This document shows, piece after piece, positions 28,054 to 37,299 of a DNA stretch of 64,000 nt. Made by a program: the position numbers and the translations under genes. How positions within the stretch are numbered: position 1 is the first letter of the stretch; each line of letters begins with the position of its first letter. The DNA is from Deltaproteobacteria bacterium IMCC39146 (GTDB taxonomy: Bacteria > Desulfobacterota > Desulfuromonadia > Desulfuromonadales > BM103): assembly GCA_030005635.1 (NCBI GenBank), contig JARUHP010000006.1, positions 1 to 64,000 on the forward strand, in the 5' to 3' direction. The notes beneath the pieces are model-generated. The model ran no database searches. It had not been told where the DNA came from and saw nothing but the letters and a program-made list of their open reading frames with translations.

Positions 28054-28309
28054 GAACTTGTCTTCCGTCAGCAAATTGGGTTTAAATTATTATGATCCTG
28101 AACAGTTAGAATGCATAAGAAGTGCCAATGAGAAAATATTTTGGCGGAGAAAAACGTAACCCACTGAAAACATAACATAAAACGTCTTAATTTGCCTGCA
28201 GGGCTCTCATTAAAAGCACCCAGCCAAGACAGACAACCTGCTGAAATTTAACAACAATTGTTGAAAAATAGGGCGATTTAACGACATTCTGCGAAAGAGA
28301 GTTCATCTC

Positions 28310-28337
28310 TTGACCCACAGGGAAGAACAGGTATTAT
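28310..28337 (+). promoter_or_regulatory. Candidate sigma70 promoter for the aminotransferase gene
   Basis: TTGACC at 28310-28315, a 16-bp spacer, and TATTAT at 28332-28337 lie 60 bp before the start codon. The rest of the 28054-28397 gap contains only a palindrome around AACAATTGTT near 28252 and no gene. Confidence 0.45.
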
Positions 28338-28397
28338 TCTTCACAGTTTTGCTGGTATCCACGAACTCACAAGCTCTTTTCGGAAAAGGATAGTCCA

Positions 28398-29582
28398 ATG
28401 CTAATTCGTTCTTTCAACCCACCGGTTCGGACTCTAATGGGCCCGGGCCCGTCCGATGTTCCACCGCGGGTTCTTGAGGCCCTTTCCAGACCGACGATCG
28501 GTCATCTTGATCCGGCCTTTATCACCATGATGGATGAAGTTAAAGAGCTTCTGCAGTACGCCTTTCAAACAGGCAATGCCCTGACCATGCCTGTCTCAGC
28601 GCCCGGCTCGGCTGGCATGGAAACCTGTTTTGCCAACCTGGTGGAACCGGGCGACAAGGTCGTTGTCTGTCAGAACGGAGTCTTTGGCGGTCGCATGAAA
28701 GAGAATGTCGAGCGCTGTGGTGGCGTAGCGGTGACGGTAGAAGACTCCTGGGGAGAGGCGATCAACTCGGCCAAACTGGAAGAGACTTTGAAAGTCCATA
28801 AAGATGCCAAGATCGTTGCCATGGTCCACGCCGAGACCTCAACCGGTGCCCAGTCCGATATAGCAAAGCTGGTCAAGCTGGCCCACGCCCACGGTTGCCT
28901 GACCATTGTTGACGCCGTCACCTCACTCGGTGGTACGCCTGTTAAGGTTGACGAATGGGAGATCGACGCGATCTATTCCGGGTCGCAGAAGTGCCTCTCC
29001 TGTACACCTGGCCTCTCTCCTGTCAGCTTCAATGAGCGCGCGCTTGAAAAAGTACGTAGTCGCAAGAGCAAGGTGCAGAGCTGGTTTCTCGATCTGAATC
29101 TGGTGATGGGCTATTGGGGAGAAGGTGCCAAGCGAGCCTATCACCACACAGCGCCGATCAATGCTCTTTACTCTTTACATGAAGCGTTATTGATTTTAAG
29201 AGAGGAAGGCCTGGATGGCGCATGGGATCGCCATTTCAAGAACCACCTGGCGCTGAGAGCAGGACTGGAGGCGATGGGACTGTTATTCGTCGTCAACAAA
29301 GCGGACCGCCTGCCGCAACTGAATGCAGTCACCATCCCTGAAGGAGTTGACGACGCCAAGGTGCGCAGTCGACTGCTCAAAGAGTACAACCTGGAAATAG
29401 GGGCTGGCCTGGGCGCACTGGCCGGCAAGGTGTGGCGGATCGGTCTGATGGGTCATTCCAGCCGGGCCGAAAATATCCTGCTCTGCATCGGCGCACTAGA
29501 ATCAGTGCTCGGGGACATGGGCGCCAATATCAAGCGTGGGGTGGCTTTGCCAGCGATGCAAAAGGCAATGGGGAAAAGATAA
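28398..29582 (+). CDS. Class V aminotransferase (alanine-glyoxylate / serine-pyruvate type)
   Basis: A 394-residue PLP enzyme of the AGXT/PucG branch. It has the N-terminal LMGPGPSDVPPRVLEAL and HLDPAF, SAPGSAGMETCFANL (PLP phosphate contact), VVDAVTSLGG, with Asp binding the PLP nitrogen, and the Schiff-base lysine in SGSQKCLSCTPG near residue 200. This branch transfers amino groups from alanine or serine to glyoxylate or pyruvate. In anaerobes it may serve serine or glycine metabolism. Own promoter and terminator. The substrate cannot be fixed from sequence. Confidence 0.88.
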   Translation: MLIRSFNPPVRTLMGPGPSDVPPRVLEALSRPTIGHLDPAFITMMDEVKELLQYAFQTGNALTMPVSAPGSAGMETCFANLVEPGDKVVVCQNGVFGGRMKENVERCGGVAVTVEDSWGEAINSAKLEETLKVHKDAKIVAMVHAETSTGAQSDIAKLVKLAHAHGCLTIVDAVTSLGGTPVKVDEWEIDAIYSGSQKCLSCTPGLSPVSFNERALEKVRSRKSKVQSWFLDLNLVMGYWGEGAKRAYHHTAPINALYSLHEALLILREEGLDGAWDRHFKNHLALRAGLEAMGLLFVVNKADRLPQLNAVTIPEGVDDAKVRSRLLKEYNLEIGAGLGALAGKVWRIGLMGHSSRAENILLCIGALESVLGDMGANIKRGVALPAMQKAMGKR

Positions 29583-29590
29583 CTGTAAAA

Positions 29591-29629
29591 TTTGACAAAC
29601 CCCACATCAATTCGACATGAGGTTTGTCA
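29591..29629 (-). terminator. Terminator-like hairpin for the PBP1A gene
   Basis: On the minus strand TTGACAAACC and GGTTTGTCAA form a 10-bp stem with a long loop, followed by ATTTTA. It lies 55 bp past the PBP1A stop codon. Confidence 0.55.
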
Positions 29630-29637
29630 ACAATCAG

Positions 29638-29664
29638 ACCCGGCTTGCGCCGGGTTCATTTTTT
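29638..29664 (+). terminator. Rho-independent terminator after the aminotransferase gene
   Basis: ACCCGGC-TTGC-GCCGGGT is followed by TCATTTTTT on the plus strand. Confidence 0.85.
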
Positions 29665-29684
29665 AAATCAGCTTAAACACTTTC

Positions 29685-32120
29685 TCAGAGCTCATCCATA
29701 TCCAGACGGAAAAAATCCTTAGCCTCCGGTGTCTTCTCCTCGAGGGCATAACGAACCGGTGCGGTATTGGGCGCGAAAGCCTCAATCACGATGTCCGGGC
29801 TGTCTTCGGGAGCAAGCAGACCGGTGAGTGGATCAATGGGCCGGAACTGGATACTGTCCGGGACAGGAAAATGTTCAACCGGCATATCCTTGGTTGCCTC
29901 GGTCATGAATGCGACCCAGGCTGGAGCTGCTGCTTTTGAGCCGGTTTCACTCTTGCCGAGTGGACGTTCCTGGTCGTAACCGACCCAGGAGACAGCGAGC
30001 AACTGGTTGACGTAGCCGATAAACCAGGCATCTTTAAGATCATTTGTGGTGCCGGTTTTTCCGGCGGCGGGACGGTTCAGGCTTCTGGCCCGCCAACCAG
30101 TACCTTTTTGCACGACACTTTCGAGGAGGTTGGTGGTCAGGTAGGCAGTTTCAGGGCTGATAACGCGGTTACGGGATTGGCCGATCAGCTTCTGACTACT
30201 TTTTGGCCCTGCCGGGAAGTCTGCCGGATCATTTGATTCAATCACCTTGCCATCACGATCGAGAACTTTGTTGATGTATGTCGGCACAACGCGCACGCCA
30301 CCGTTGGCGAACACCGAGTAGCTGCGAGCCAGTTCCATAGGAGTTAGCGCCGAAGAGCCGAGGCCAAGGGTCAGGTCTTCGGCGAGATCTGATTCGATGC
30401 CGAGCTTGCGGGCATAGTTGGCTGCGTAGCGGACGCCGATATCCTCAAGAATTTTAATGGTGATTACGTTGTACGATTTGGCCAGTGCGGTACGCAAAGG
30501 AACCGGCCCGTAGAAGCGTTTTGAATAATTCTTCGGCTTCCATTCCTTGATTTCACCACTCTCAAGGCGTTCCTTGTAGATCACGGGTGTGTCGAGAATC
30601 ACGGTTGCCGGCGTATAGCCTTTGTCGAGGGCTGATGCGTAAATCAGGGGTTTCATCGCCGAGCCAGGCAGGCGTCGGGCCTGGAGCACGCGGTTGAACT
30701 GACTGGTACGGAAGTCGTAACCACCGACCATGGCCTTGATCTGTCCGGTGTGGGGAGCCATGGCCAGCAGGGCTCCCTGGGCTTGCGGTTCCTGCTCAAG
30801 GCTCAGCTGCCAGGGTTCTTTTTCTGGATTATTGAGGATGCGTACCTGGATTCTGGAACCGATCGGCAGGCGCGTTGCTTTCTCATTGGCGTTGCCGCTT
30901 GCTGCTACGGTGCGCTTGACCTGCTGGATCGGGCCGGCCCATTCAGTTTCCTTGAGCAAGATGCGCCCTTCCCGGTCGGAAAAGCGTACATGCAAACTGA
31001 TTTTGTCGGAACTACTGACGACGGCCTCGATGAAAGCACCAACCTGTGGTGTTTTTTTGGCAAAGGACTCAACCTGCTCATTCAGGAAGAGCTCCTCTTC
31101 TTCAGGGGTCAAAACAGCAAGTGGGCCGCGATAGCCGCGGCGTTTATCATGATCACGCAAGTTGGCCTGTACCGCCGCCTGGGCGGCAAGCTGCATCTGC
31201 AGGTTCATGCTGGTCTGAACTTGGAGGCCGCCCCGGTAGAGCTGTTCTTCACCGTAGGTGTCTTCAAGATAACGCCGAACCTGCTCGGTAAAATATGCCG
31301 CGTTGGTCAGGTGTTGATTGATGCGGGGACGAATGACGAGCTCTTGTGCCGCGGCCTGGTCCGATTCTTCCTGGGTGATGAAGCCCTCACTGACCATACG
31401 GCCCAGAACGTAAACCTGCCGACCCTTGGCGCGCTCATAATGACGGTAAGGGGAATAGCGACTGGGAGCCTTCGGAAGGCCTGCGAGAATACTGCACTCG
31501 GCGAGAGTCAGGTTTTCGACGTCTTTGTCGAAATAGTTCTCGGCAGCAGCCTGCACGCCGTAGGCACCGTGACCGAGAAAGATCTGGTTGAGGTAGAGGT
31601 AGAGAATTTCTTCCTTGGAGAGGCGCTTTTCCATGCGATAAGCAAGAATAGCCTCTTTAAACTTGCGCTTGAATTTGCGTTCCGGGGTCAGTAAAAGACT
31701 TTTCGCTACCTGCTGGGTGATCGTACTGCCGCCCTGAACAATGCCGCCCGCTTTGATATTCTTGATCGCTGCCCGGATAATTGAAACGATGTCGATGCCC
31801 TGGTGCTTGAAGAAATTTGCATCTTCAGCAGCAACAAAGGCCTGAACCAGTTGTTTCGGCATCTTGGACACTGGCGCGATGATCCTGCGTTCCTCGAAGA
31901 GTTCGGCGATTACCGAGCCATCGTCGCTTAGCACACGGGTGATAATCGGCGGGCGATAGTCTGCAAGGGTGTCGACCTTAGGCAAAGACTTGGAGATGTA
32001 GAGGTATGCGCCAACCGGGAGCATAATGGCGAGCAGCAGACCAAGAAGACCCAGCCCCAACAAGGTTCGGGTCAGGATGGCAAGCAATGATTTTTTCTGT
32101 TTATCTTTCTGTTTTGGCAT
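29685..32120 (-). CDS. mrcA: Penicillin-binding protein 1A
   Basis: An 811-residue bifunctional peptidoglycan synthase. A basic cytosolic start and one membrane helix (about 12-42) lead to the GT51 glycosyltransferase domain with EDANFFKHQGID (catalytic Glu), GGSTITQQ and KRLSKEEILYLYLNQIFLG. An OB-like insert precedes the transpeptidase domain with the active-site SxxK in LPGSAMKPL (near residue 485), SxN in AKSYN, and KTG in AAGKTGTTND. All catalytic motifs are intact. The enzyme polymerises and crosslinks the cell wall in the periplasm. Monocistronic. Confidence 0.95.
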   Translation of the reverse strand: MPKQKDKQKKSLLAILTRTLLGLGLLGLLLAIMLPVGAYLYISKSLPKVDTLADYRPPIITRVLSDDGSVIAELFEERRIIAPVSKMPKQLVQAFVAAEDANFFKHQGIDIVSIIRAAIKNIKAGGIVQGGSTITQQVAKSLLLTPERKFKRKFKEAILAYRMEKRLSKEEILYLYLNQIFLGHGAYGVQAAAENYFDKDVENLTLAECSILAGLPKAPSRYSPYRHYERAKGRQVYVLGRMVSEGFITQEESDQAAAQELVIRPRINQHLTNAAYFTEQVRRYLEDTYGEEQLYRGGLQVQTSMNLQMQLAAQAAVQANLRDHDKRRGYRGPLAVLTPEEEELFLNEQVESFAKKTPQVGAFIEAVVSSSDKISLHVRFSDREGRILLKETEWAGPIQQVKRTVAASGNANEKATRLPIGSRIQVRILNNPEKEPWQLSLEQEPQAQGALLAMAPHTGQIKAMVGGYDFRTSQFNRVLQARRLPGSAMKPLIYASALDKGYTPATVILDTPVIYKERLESGEIKEWKPKNYSKRFYGPVPLRTALAKSYNVITIKILEDIGVRYAANYARKLGIESDLAEDLTLGLGSSALTPMELARSYSVFANGGVRVVPTYINKVLDRDGKVIESNDPADFPAGPKSSQKLIGQSRNRVISPETAYLTTNLLESVVQKGTGWRARSLNRPAAGKTGTTNDLKDAWFIGYVNQLLAVSWVGYDQERPLGKSETGSKAAAPAWVAFMTEATKDMPVEHFPVPDSIQFRPIDPLTGLLAPEDSPDIVIEAFAPNTAPVRYALEEKTPEAKDFFRLDMDEL

Positions 32121-32340
32121 ATAACCCTCGATTGAGCCTGCTATCGCTACACGAAGAAGAGTCTTCTTCTTCCCCTAAGGGCGTAAGATACTGCTAGAAC
32201 CGCCTTTTCTACCATAGCCCCTCACTCTACGGCAACACTTTTGCCGGTTTAACAGGCCTCTACGCTATGCTATAGTTAAGCGCTTTGCAAAACAGAGATA
32301 AAAACTTGATAAGGGCTACAAAGCCTTTAAAGGAGATCCT

Positions 32341-33780
32341 TTGCCTGTTACAGCTTTTCACCGAAACAAGATAGTCGCCACGGTTGGTCCCGCCAGTTGC
32401 AGCAAAGAGATGCTGCTGGCACTGATGGAAGCCGGCGCCGATGTCTTCCGCCTTAACTTTTCTCACGGCCAGCATGATGCTTTAACCGAAACGGTGGCCT
32501 TGATCCGGCAGATCTCGCGGAATCGAAGACGCGCTGTTGCCATTCTCGGTGACCTGCAGGGGCCAAAAATTCGTACCGGTATGATGCGCGGCGATGTCAT
32601 GACCCTGACCAGCGGTGAAAGTGTGGTGATTACCACGGCCGATGTGTTGGGTGAGGATGGTGTGATCCCTACCACTTACAAGGCACTGCCGCAGGATGTG
32701 AGTGTTGGCGACAGAATCCTCCTGGACGACGGTCTGCTTGAGCTTCAGGTCGCAAAAATCAGCGGTGAACAAGTGCATTGCCTAGTGCTTGTGGGGGGGC
32801 AGTTGAAGAATCGCAAAGGCATGAACCTGCCGGGCGTGGCCGTCTCTGCTCCCGCTCTTACCGAAAAAGATCTGGCCGACCTTGAGTTCTGCATAGAGCA
32901 GGAGCTTGATTATCTGGCGCTCTCCTTTGTGCGTACGGCGGCAGAAGTCATAGAGCTCAAAAAACTGCTCGCGCAAAGAGGGGCGTCGATCCAGGTGATC
33001 GCCAAGATTGAAAAACCGGAAGCGGTGGAAGCTTTTGCTGAAATCCTCGCAGCGGCCGACGGTATCATGGTGGCGCGCGGTGATCTGGGTGTGGAGATCA
33101 ACTCGGAAAAAGTTCCGCTGATCCAGAAGCGTATCATCCGGCAATGCAACCTGGCTGGTAAGCCGGTTATCACGGCAACCCAGATGCTGGAGAGCATGGT
33201 CAATAACCCGCGCCCGACCCGCGCCGAGACATCCGATGTCGCCAATGCTATTCTCGATGGTACCGATGCGGTCATGCTGTCAGCAGAAACCGCTTCGGGA
33301 GACTACCCCTGTGAAGCGGTGGAGATGATGGTAAGGGTCGCTGTCGATGTTGAGCGAGATCCGCAGCTTAAAGAGCAGTTTTTCCATCCACTGTTGGAGA
33401 CGAGCGGCACCCGCAGTCTCACCGAAGCGATTGGTCAAGCCGCCTGCCGCGTGGCTAAGAATGTCGGTGCAGCCGCCATTCTGGCTTTCACCCAGACCGG
33501 CAGTACGGCCGCCCTGGTCGCCAAGTACCGGCCGCCCATGCCGGTCTATGCTGTAACCCCGACCCTGGCCGTTCGTCGACGTATGGCGCTCTATGCAGGT
33601 GTACGTTCTATCCGTGTTGATATCGAAGGAGACACGGAGGCGCAAATTCGCTCAGTAGACGCGGCGGTCATCGATGCCGGGGTCCTCAATAAGGGTGATA
33701 TCGTGGTTATTACCATGGGCAGCCCGCTTTCTGATTCAGGCACTACAAACCTGCTCAAGGTTCACCAGCTCGGCAGTTGA
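32341..33780 (+). CDS. pyk: Pyruvate kinase
   Basis: A 479-residue pyruvate kinase starting with TTG at 32341, supported by AAAGGAGA at ideal spacing. Key motifs are [21 protein letters not shown], the catalytic lysine loop [12 protein letters not shown], the metal-binding [11 protein letters not shown], and TATQMLESM. The C-terminal allosteric domain is present. It makes pyruvate and ATP from phosphoenolpyruvate and ADP. The next gene, queC, starts 34 bp downstream on the same strand but is functionally unrelated. Confidence 0.96.
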   Translation: MPVTAFHRNKIVATVGPASCSKEMLLALMEAGADVFRLNFSHGQHDALTETVALIRQISRNRRRAVAILGDLQGPKIRTGMMRGDVMTLTSGESVVITTADVLGEDGVIPTTYKALPQDVSVGDRILLDDGLLELQVAKISGEQVHCLVLVGGQLKNRKGMNLPGVAVSAPALTEKDLADLEFCIEQELDYLALSFVRTAAEVIELKKLLAQRGASIQVIAKIEKPEAVEAFAEILAAADGIMVARGDLGVEINSEKVPLIQKRIIRQCNLAGKPVITATQMLESMVNNPRPTRAETSDVANAILDGTDAVMLSAETASGDYPCEAVEMMVRVAVDVERDPQLKEQFFHPLLETSGTRSLTEAIGQAACRVAKNVGAAAILAFTQTGSTAALVAKYRPPMPVYAVTPTLAVRRRMALYAGVRSIRVDIEGDTEAQIRSVDAAVIDAGVLNKGDIVVITMGSPLSDSGTTNLLKVHQLGS

Positions 33781-33814
33781 TTACAACATCCGGAACGAGG
33801 GACGAGAAAATAAA

Positions 33815-34504
33815 ATGAATAAAAAAGCAGTCATACTCTACAGTGGCGGTCTTGATTCAACGACCTGTATGGCGATCGCCAAAGCAGATGGTTTTGAGAC
33901 CTATGCGATGAGTTTTGCTTATGGTCAACGACACACCATCGAGCTGGAAAAAGCACGTGAATATGCACCAAAGATCGGTGCCGTAAAACACCAGGTGGTG
34001 GAGATCGATTTGCGCCAGTTCGGAGGGAGTGCTTTGACAGCTGATCTTGATGTTCCAAAAGATCAGAGCTCGACAGATGATATTCCCATCACCTACGTCC
34101 CGGCGAGGAACACGATTTTTTTGAGTTTTGCGCTGGGCTGGGCAGAAGTCCTTGGTGCCAGCGATATCTATATCGGCGTTAACGCGCTGGATTATTCCGG
34201 TTATCCGGATTGTCGCCCTGAATTTATCAGCGCTTTTGAAAATATGGCCAACCTTGCGACCCGGGCAGGTGTCGAGGGTGACCAACCCTACACAATACAT
34301 TCGCCATTGATCCAACTCAGCAAGGCGGAAATTATTCGCACCGGCCTGGATCTCGGCGTTGACTATGGCTTGACGCACTCCTGTTATGATCCGACTCCAG
34401 CTGGCATTTCTTGCGGACGCTGTGATTCCTGTTTTTTGCGTTTGAAAGGTTTCCGCGAGGCCGGTTTGGAAGACCCGATTGATTATGTGACGCGGGGCGC
34501 ATAG
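33815..34504 (+). CDS. queC: 7-cyano-7-deazaguanine synthase QueC
   Basis: A 229-residue protein starting [15 protein letters not shown] at 33815. The longer frame upstream overlaps pyk and is rejected. It has the PP-loop SGGLDSTT that binds [32 protein letters not shown], and the C-terminal zinc site in [15 protein letters not shown]. QueC turns 7-carboxy-7-deazaguanine into preQ0 with ammonia and ATP. It is followed by folE2, whose product starts the same pathway from GTP. Confidence 0.96.
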   Translation: MNKKAVILYSGGLDSTTCMAIAKADGFETYAMSFAYGQRHTIELEKAREYAPKIGAVKHQVVEIDLRQFGGSALTADLDVPKDQSSTDDIPITYVPARNTIFLSFALGWAEVLGASDIYIGVNALDYSGYPDCRPEFISAFENMANLATRAGVEGDQPYTIHSPLIQLSKAEIIRTGLDLGVDYGLTHSCYDPTPAGISCGRCDSCFLRLKGFREAGLEDPIDYVTRGA

Positions 34505-34528
34505 CGCATTGCGAGAAAAGGTAAAAAA

Positions 34529-35389
34529 ATGAATCAAACAAAAAAAGACCAGGGTTCTTCGCACCACGCGCCGCACGCCACGCGTGCCACGCGTGCCACC
34601 GGCGAAGCCGGCGGCATGCCCGACATGCAGAAGAGCCACGACGATCGCAACATCGCCATCGACAAGGTCGGCGTCAAGGATATACGTTACCCGATCGTCG
34701 TCATGGACAAGAGTAAAGAGCAGCAACAGACGGTTGCGCGCATCAATATGTATGTCGACCTGCCCCATCACTTCAAGGGCACGCATATGAGTCGCTTCAT
34801 CGAGATACTTAACCAGTATCACGGCCAGATCAGTATCGACCGCATGAACGTCATGCTGAGTGATATGAAAAAACATCTTGAAGCCAGTAGCGCCCATCTC
34901 GAACTGGAGTTCCCCTATTTCATTGAGAAGCAGGCCCCGGCCTCCGGTGCACGCAGCCTGATGGAATACCAGTGCAATATGACGGGTAGCCTGGGCGAAG
35001 ATTACGATTTCGTCCTCGGCGTCACCGTGCCGATGACCTCCCTCTGTCCATGTTCACGCGAAATCAGCGAGCGGGGTGCGCACAACCAACGCAGTGCCGT
35101 GACAGTCCAGATCCGTTACAGCGACCACATCTGGTTGGAGGATCTGGTTTCGTGGGTGGAGGAGTGCGGTAGCGCGCCGGTCTATGCGCTACTTAAACGC
35201 GAGGACGAAAAAGCCCTGACCGAGATGGCCTACGATAACCCGATGTTCGTTGAAGATGTGGTACGCGCGGTCACCCAGCGTTTACTCAAGGTTCCCGAGA
35301 TCACCTGGTTCAAGGTTGCCTGTGAGAATTTCGAGTCGATTCACAATCATTCTGCCTATGGACAAGTGGAACGGACCAGGTCTGAGTAG
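34529..35389 (+). CDS. folE2: GTP cyclohydrolase FolE2 (type IB) with repeat-derived N-terminus
   Basis: A 286-residue protein. From residue 30 (MPDMQKSHDDRNIAID) it matches FolE2, with VARINMYVDLPHHFKGTHMSRF, the catalytic cysteine in TSLCPCSREISERGAHNQR, and a C-terminal CENFESIHNHSAY. FolE2 makes 7,8-dihydroneopterin triphosphate, the entry point of folate and queuosine synthesis, and unlike FolE does not depend strictly on zinc. The first 29 residues are extra: codons for HATRATRATG come from a CACGCGTGCC-type DNA repeat. The AAAGG site before 34529 supports translation from the first ATG. A start at 34616 would give the family-standard length but lacks a clear site. Confidence 0.93.
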   Translation: MNQTKKDQGSSHHAPHATRATRATGEAGGMPDMQKSHDDRNIAIDKVGVKDIRYPIVVMDKSKEQQQTVARINMYVDLPHHFKGTHMSRFIEILNQYHGQISIDRMNVMLSDMKKHLEASSAHLELEFPYFIEKQAPASGARSLMEYQCNMTGSLGEDYDFVLGVTVPMTSLCPCSREISERGAHNQRSAVTVQIRYSDHIWLEDLVSWVEECGSAPVYALLKREDEKALTEMAYDNPMFVEDVVRAVTQRLLKVPEITWFKVACENFESIHNHSAYGQVERTRSE

Positions 35390-35420
35390 GTGGATAACCC
35401 TGTGGAAAAGGTGGACAACT
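35388..35420. promoter_or_regulatory. DnaA-box-like triplet
   Basis: GTGGATAAC, CTGTGGAAAA and GTGGACAAC occur within 30 bp. The first matches the reverse of a DnaA box at 8 of 9 positions. They overlap the start of the next coding frame, so coding use alone may explain them. Confidence 0.25.
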
Positions 35421-36088
35421 CGCTAAATAGCAACATTTTTAATCATTCTGGCCCTGTTATCGGCCTGTTTGCCAAGGAGCCGGTTGCGGGTCGTGTCAAG
35501 ACCAGGCTGTCTCCTGCCTTAACGGCAGAGCAGGCCTGTTGCCTCTATCAGACCTCACTGTGCGAGACGGTGAATCGTCTTCTCGCCGCGAATTTGCCGC
35601 TGGTACTCTGCTACGACGGACGACGAGAATGGTTCGCTGAAACCTTTCCGGGGCTTCCCCTACTAGTACAGGTTGGTGATGGTCTCGGCGATCGTATGGG
35701 CCACGCTGTACAGGAGCTCTTTCGTCATTGTGACGGACCGGTTCTGTTGGCGGGCTCGGACAGCCCCGATTTACCGCTCAACCGGGTTGATCAGGTTTTG
35801 CAGTCACTCCAGGAAAACGACGTGGCCACCATCCCCTGCCGCGACGGAGGCTATGTTGTCGTCGGTCTGAGGCAGCCGACCACAGAGTTGTTTGCCGGGA
35901 TCCCCTGGAGCACCTCCGGGGTTTTGCAGGCAACCCGACAGGCCTGCCAGAGTCTCGGCTTGAGCTACGTCGAAACAGAAGAGTGGTATGATCTGGATGA
36001 AATCGATGATCTGCGCCAGCTGCTAATACGCTCTCCTGAAACGGCGACCGCCCTTCATCTTCTGGCCGAGTTGCAAGAACGGCTATAA
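35390..36088 (+). CDS. TIGR04282-type glycosyltransferase-like protein
   Basis: A 232-residue protein of the DUF2064/TIGR04282 group, related to nucleotide-sugar transferases. It has an N-terminal VIGLFAKEPVAGRVKTRLSP, a central QVGDGLGDRM, LLAGSDSPDLPL (likely metal-binding Asp), and CRDGGYVVVGL. The GTG at 35390 directly follows the folE2 stop. Two other GTG codons (35402, 35411) are possible starts, and family homology begins only near residue 23. These proteins often accompany lipid or exopolysaccharide genes, but here the gene sits behind queC-folE2. Substrate unknown. Confidence 0.75.
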   Translation: MDNPVEKVDNSLNSNIFNHSGPVIGLFAKEPVAGRVKTRLSPALTAEQACCLYQTSLCETVNRLLAANLPLVLCYDGRREWFAETFPGLPLLVQVGDGLGDRMGHAVQELFRHCDGPVLLAGSDSPDLPLNRVDQVLQSLQENDVATIPCRDGGYVVVGLRQPTTELFAGIPWSTSGVLQATRQACQSLGLSYVETEEWYDLDEIDDLRQLLIRSPETATALHLLAELQERL

Positions 36089-36203
36089 ATACAACGGCAA
36101 GCCGGTTGACTTGCCGTCAGCGCTACCCGATAATCAATTGGTAGACAAGGCTGGTCTCTTGCTGTTGCCAGCCTGACATCCCGTAAGCGTAAGGAGATCT
36201 CCC

Positions 36204-36875
36204 TTGGAATTGGTTCTTAATGCCGGCCCGGTCGTCAAACTGGTCCTGTTGATTCTGGTTTATTTTTCCGTGGTCTCATGGGCCATTATTTTCTACAAGC
36301 AGCTGGTCATTCATCGAGCGATTGGTGACTCGGAGCGTTTCCTCGATTTTTTCTGGTCGAAGAAAAGCTTCGATACCATCGGCAAGGGTCTGAATGACTA
36401 TAAGCATTCACCCCTCACGGTTCTGTTTCGGGAAGTCTACAGCGAGTTGGCTCAGAATCGTCGACAGGGCGAAGGCCCGGAAGATGGCAATCTGGTGGCC
36501 GACCTCGGCGAGCAGGAACGGGTGGCCCGTGTGCTGCGGCGCTCCACGACTTCGGAGACCCAGCGTCTGGAAAAATATCTCTCATTTCTCGCCACCACCG
36601 GCTCGGCAGCGCCTTTCATCGGCCTGTTCGGTACGGTCTGGGGGATCATGGATGCCTTCCATGGCATCGGTACCAGCGGCAGCGCTTCGCTGGCCGTTGT
36701 CGCACCGGGCATTTCGGAAGCTCTGGTTGCCACGGCAATCGGCTTGGTTGCTGCGATTCCGGCCGTTATCGGTTACAACCACTTTGTTAACAAGACCAAC
36801 GTTTTGATTGGCGAGATGGATAATTTCTGCCTGGAGATGTTGAACATTGTCCAGCGCATGAGCCGGGGCCGTTAA
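36204..36875 (+). CDS. tolQ: Tol-Pal system proton channel subunit TolQ
   Basis: A 223-residue inner membrane protein starting with TTG at 36204 with AAGGAGAT upstream. Three membrane helices are visible (about 10-30, 130-152, 165-190). The TolQ/ExbB signature is in SAAPFIGLFGTVWGIMDAF and ISEALVATAIGLVAAIPAVIGYN. With TolR it forms the proton-driven motor that energises TolA. First gene of tolQRAB. TolR starts one base after its stop. Confidence 0.95.
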   Translation: MELVLNAGPVVKLVLLILVYFSVVSWAIIFYKQLVIHRAIGDSERFLDFFWSKKSFDTIGKGLNDYKHSPLTVLFREVYSELAQNRRQGEGPEDGNLVADLGEQERVARVLRRSTTSETQRLEKYLSFLATTGSAAPFIGLFGTVWGIMDAFHGIGTSGSASLAVVAPGISEALVATAIGLVAAIPAVIGYNHFVNKTNVLIGEMDNFCLEMLNIVQRMSRGR

Positions 36876-36876
36876 T

Positions 36877-37299
36877 ATGGAAGTTGGTCAGAACAGCAAT
36901 CGCCGGCGCACGATGCTGGCCCAGATCAACGTGACACCCTTTGTCGACGTCATGCTGGTTCTGTTGATCATTTTCATGGTCACGGCACCGATGATGGAAA
37001 AGGGTGTGGATGTCGCCTTGCCGGAAGTTGAAAACGCGCCGAACCTTACTGCAGTTAAAGAGCCCCTGGTGATTACCGTAACCCGCAAAGGTGAAATCAT
37101 GGTCGGCAAGAACAGCGTTGCTGATGCGGGCAAGCTGGCTCCGGTGTTACAACAGGTCTTAAGTGAACGCGAAGACAAGACCGTCTACCTGGAAGCCGAC
37201 AAGGCGGTGCCTTATGGCGAGGTCGTCAAGGTGATGGCTGCGATCAAGCGCGCCGGTGTTGCCAAACTTGGTATGGTCGCTCAGGAACCACAACAATAA
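36877..37299 (+). CDS. tolR: Tol-Pal system protein TolR
   Basis: A 140-residue protein of the ExbD/TolR family. One membrane helix (about 19-40) contains the proton-carrying Asp in NVTPFVDVMLVLLIIFMVTAP. The periplasmic part has GVDVALPEVE and ends in the peptidoglycan-facing fold. Its stop is followed at once by the tolA start codon. Confidence 0.95.
   Translation: MEVGQNSNRRRTMLAQINVTPFVDVMLVLLIIFMVTAPMMEKGVDVALPEVENAPNLTAVKEPLVITVTRKGEIMVGKNSVADAGKLAPVLQQVLSEREDKTVYLEADKAVPYGEVVKVMAAIKRAGVAKLGMVAQEPQQ

Noticed and set aside
33857-34897. 346-codon minus-strand open frame
   Set aside because: It is antisense to queC and folE2, both clearly real.
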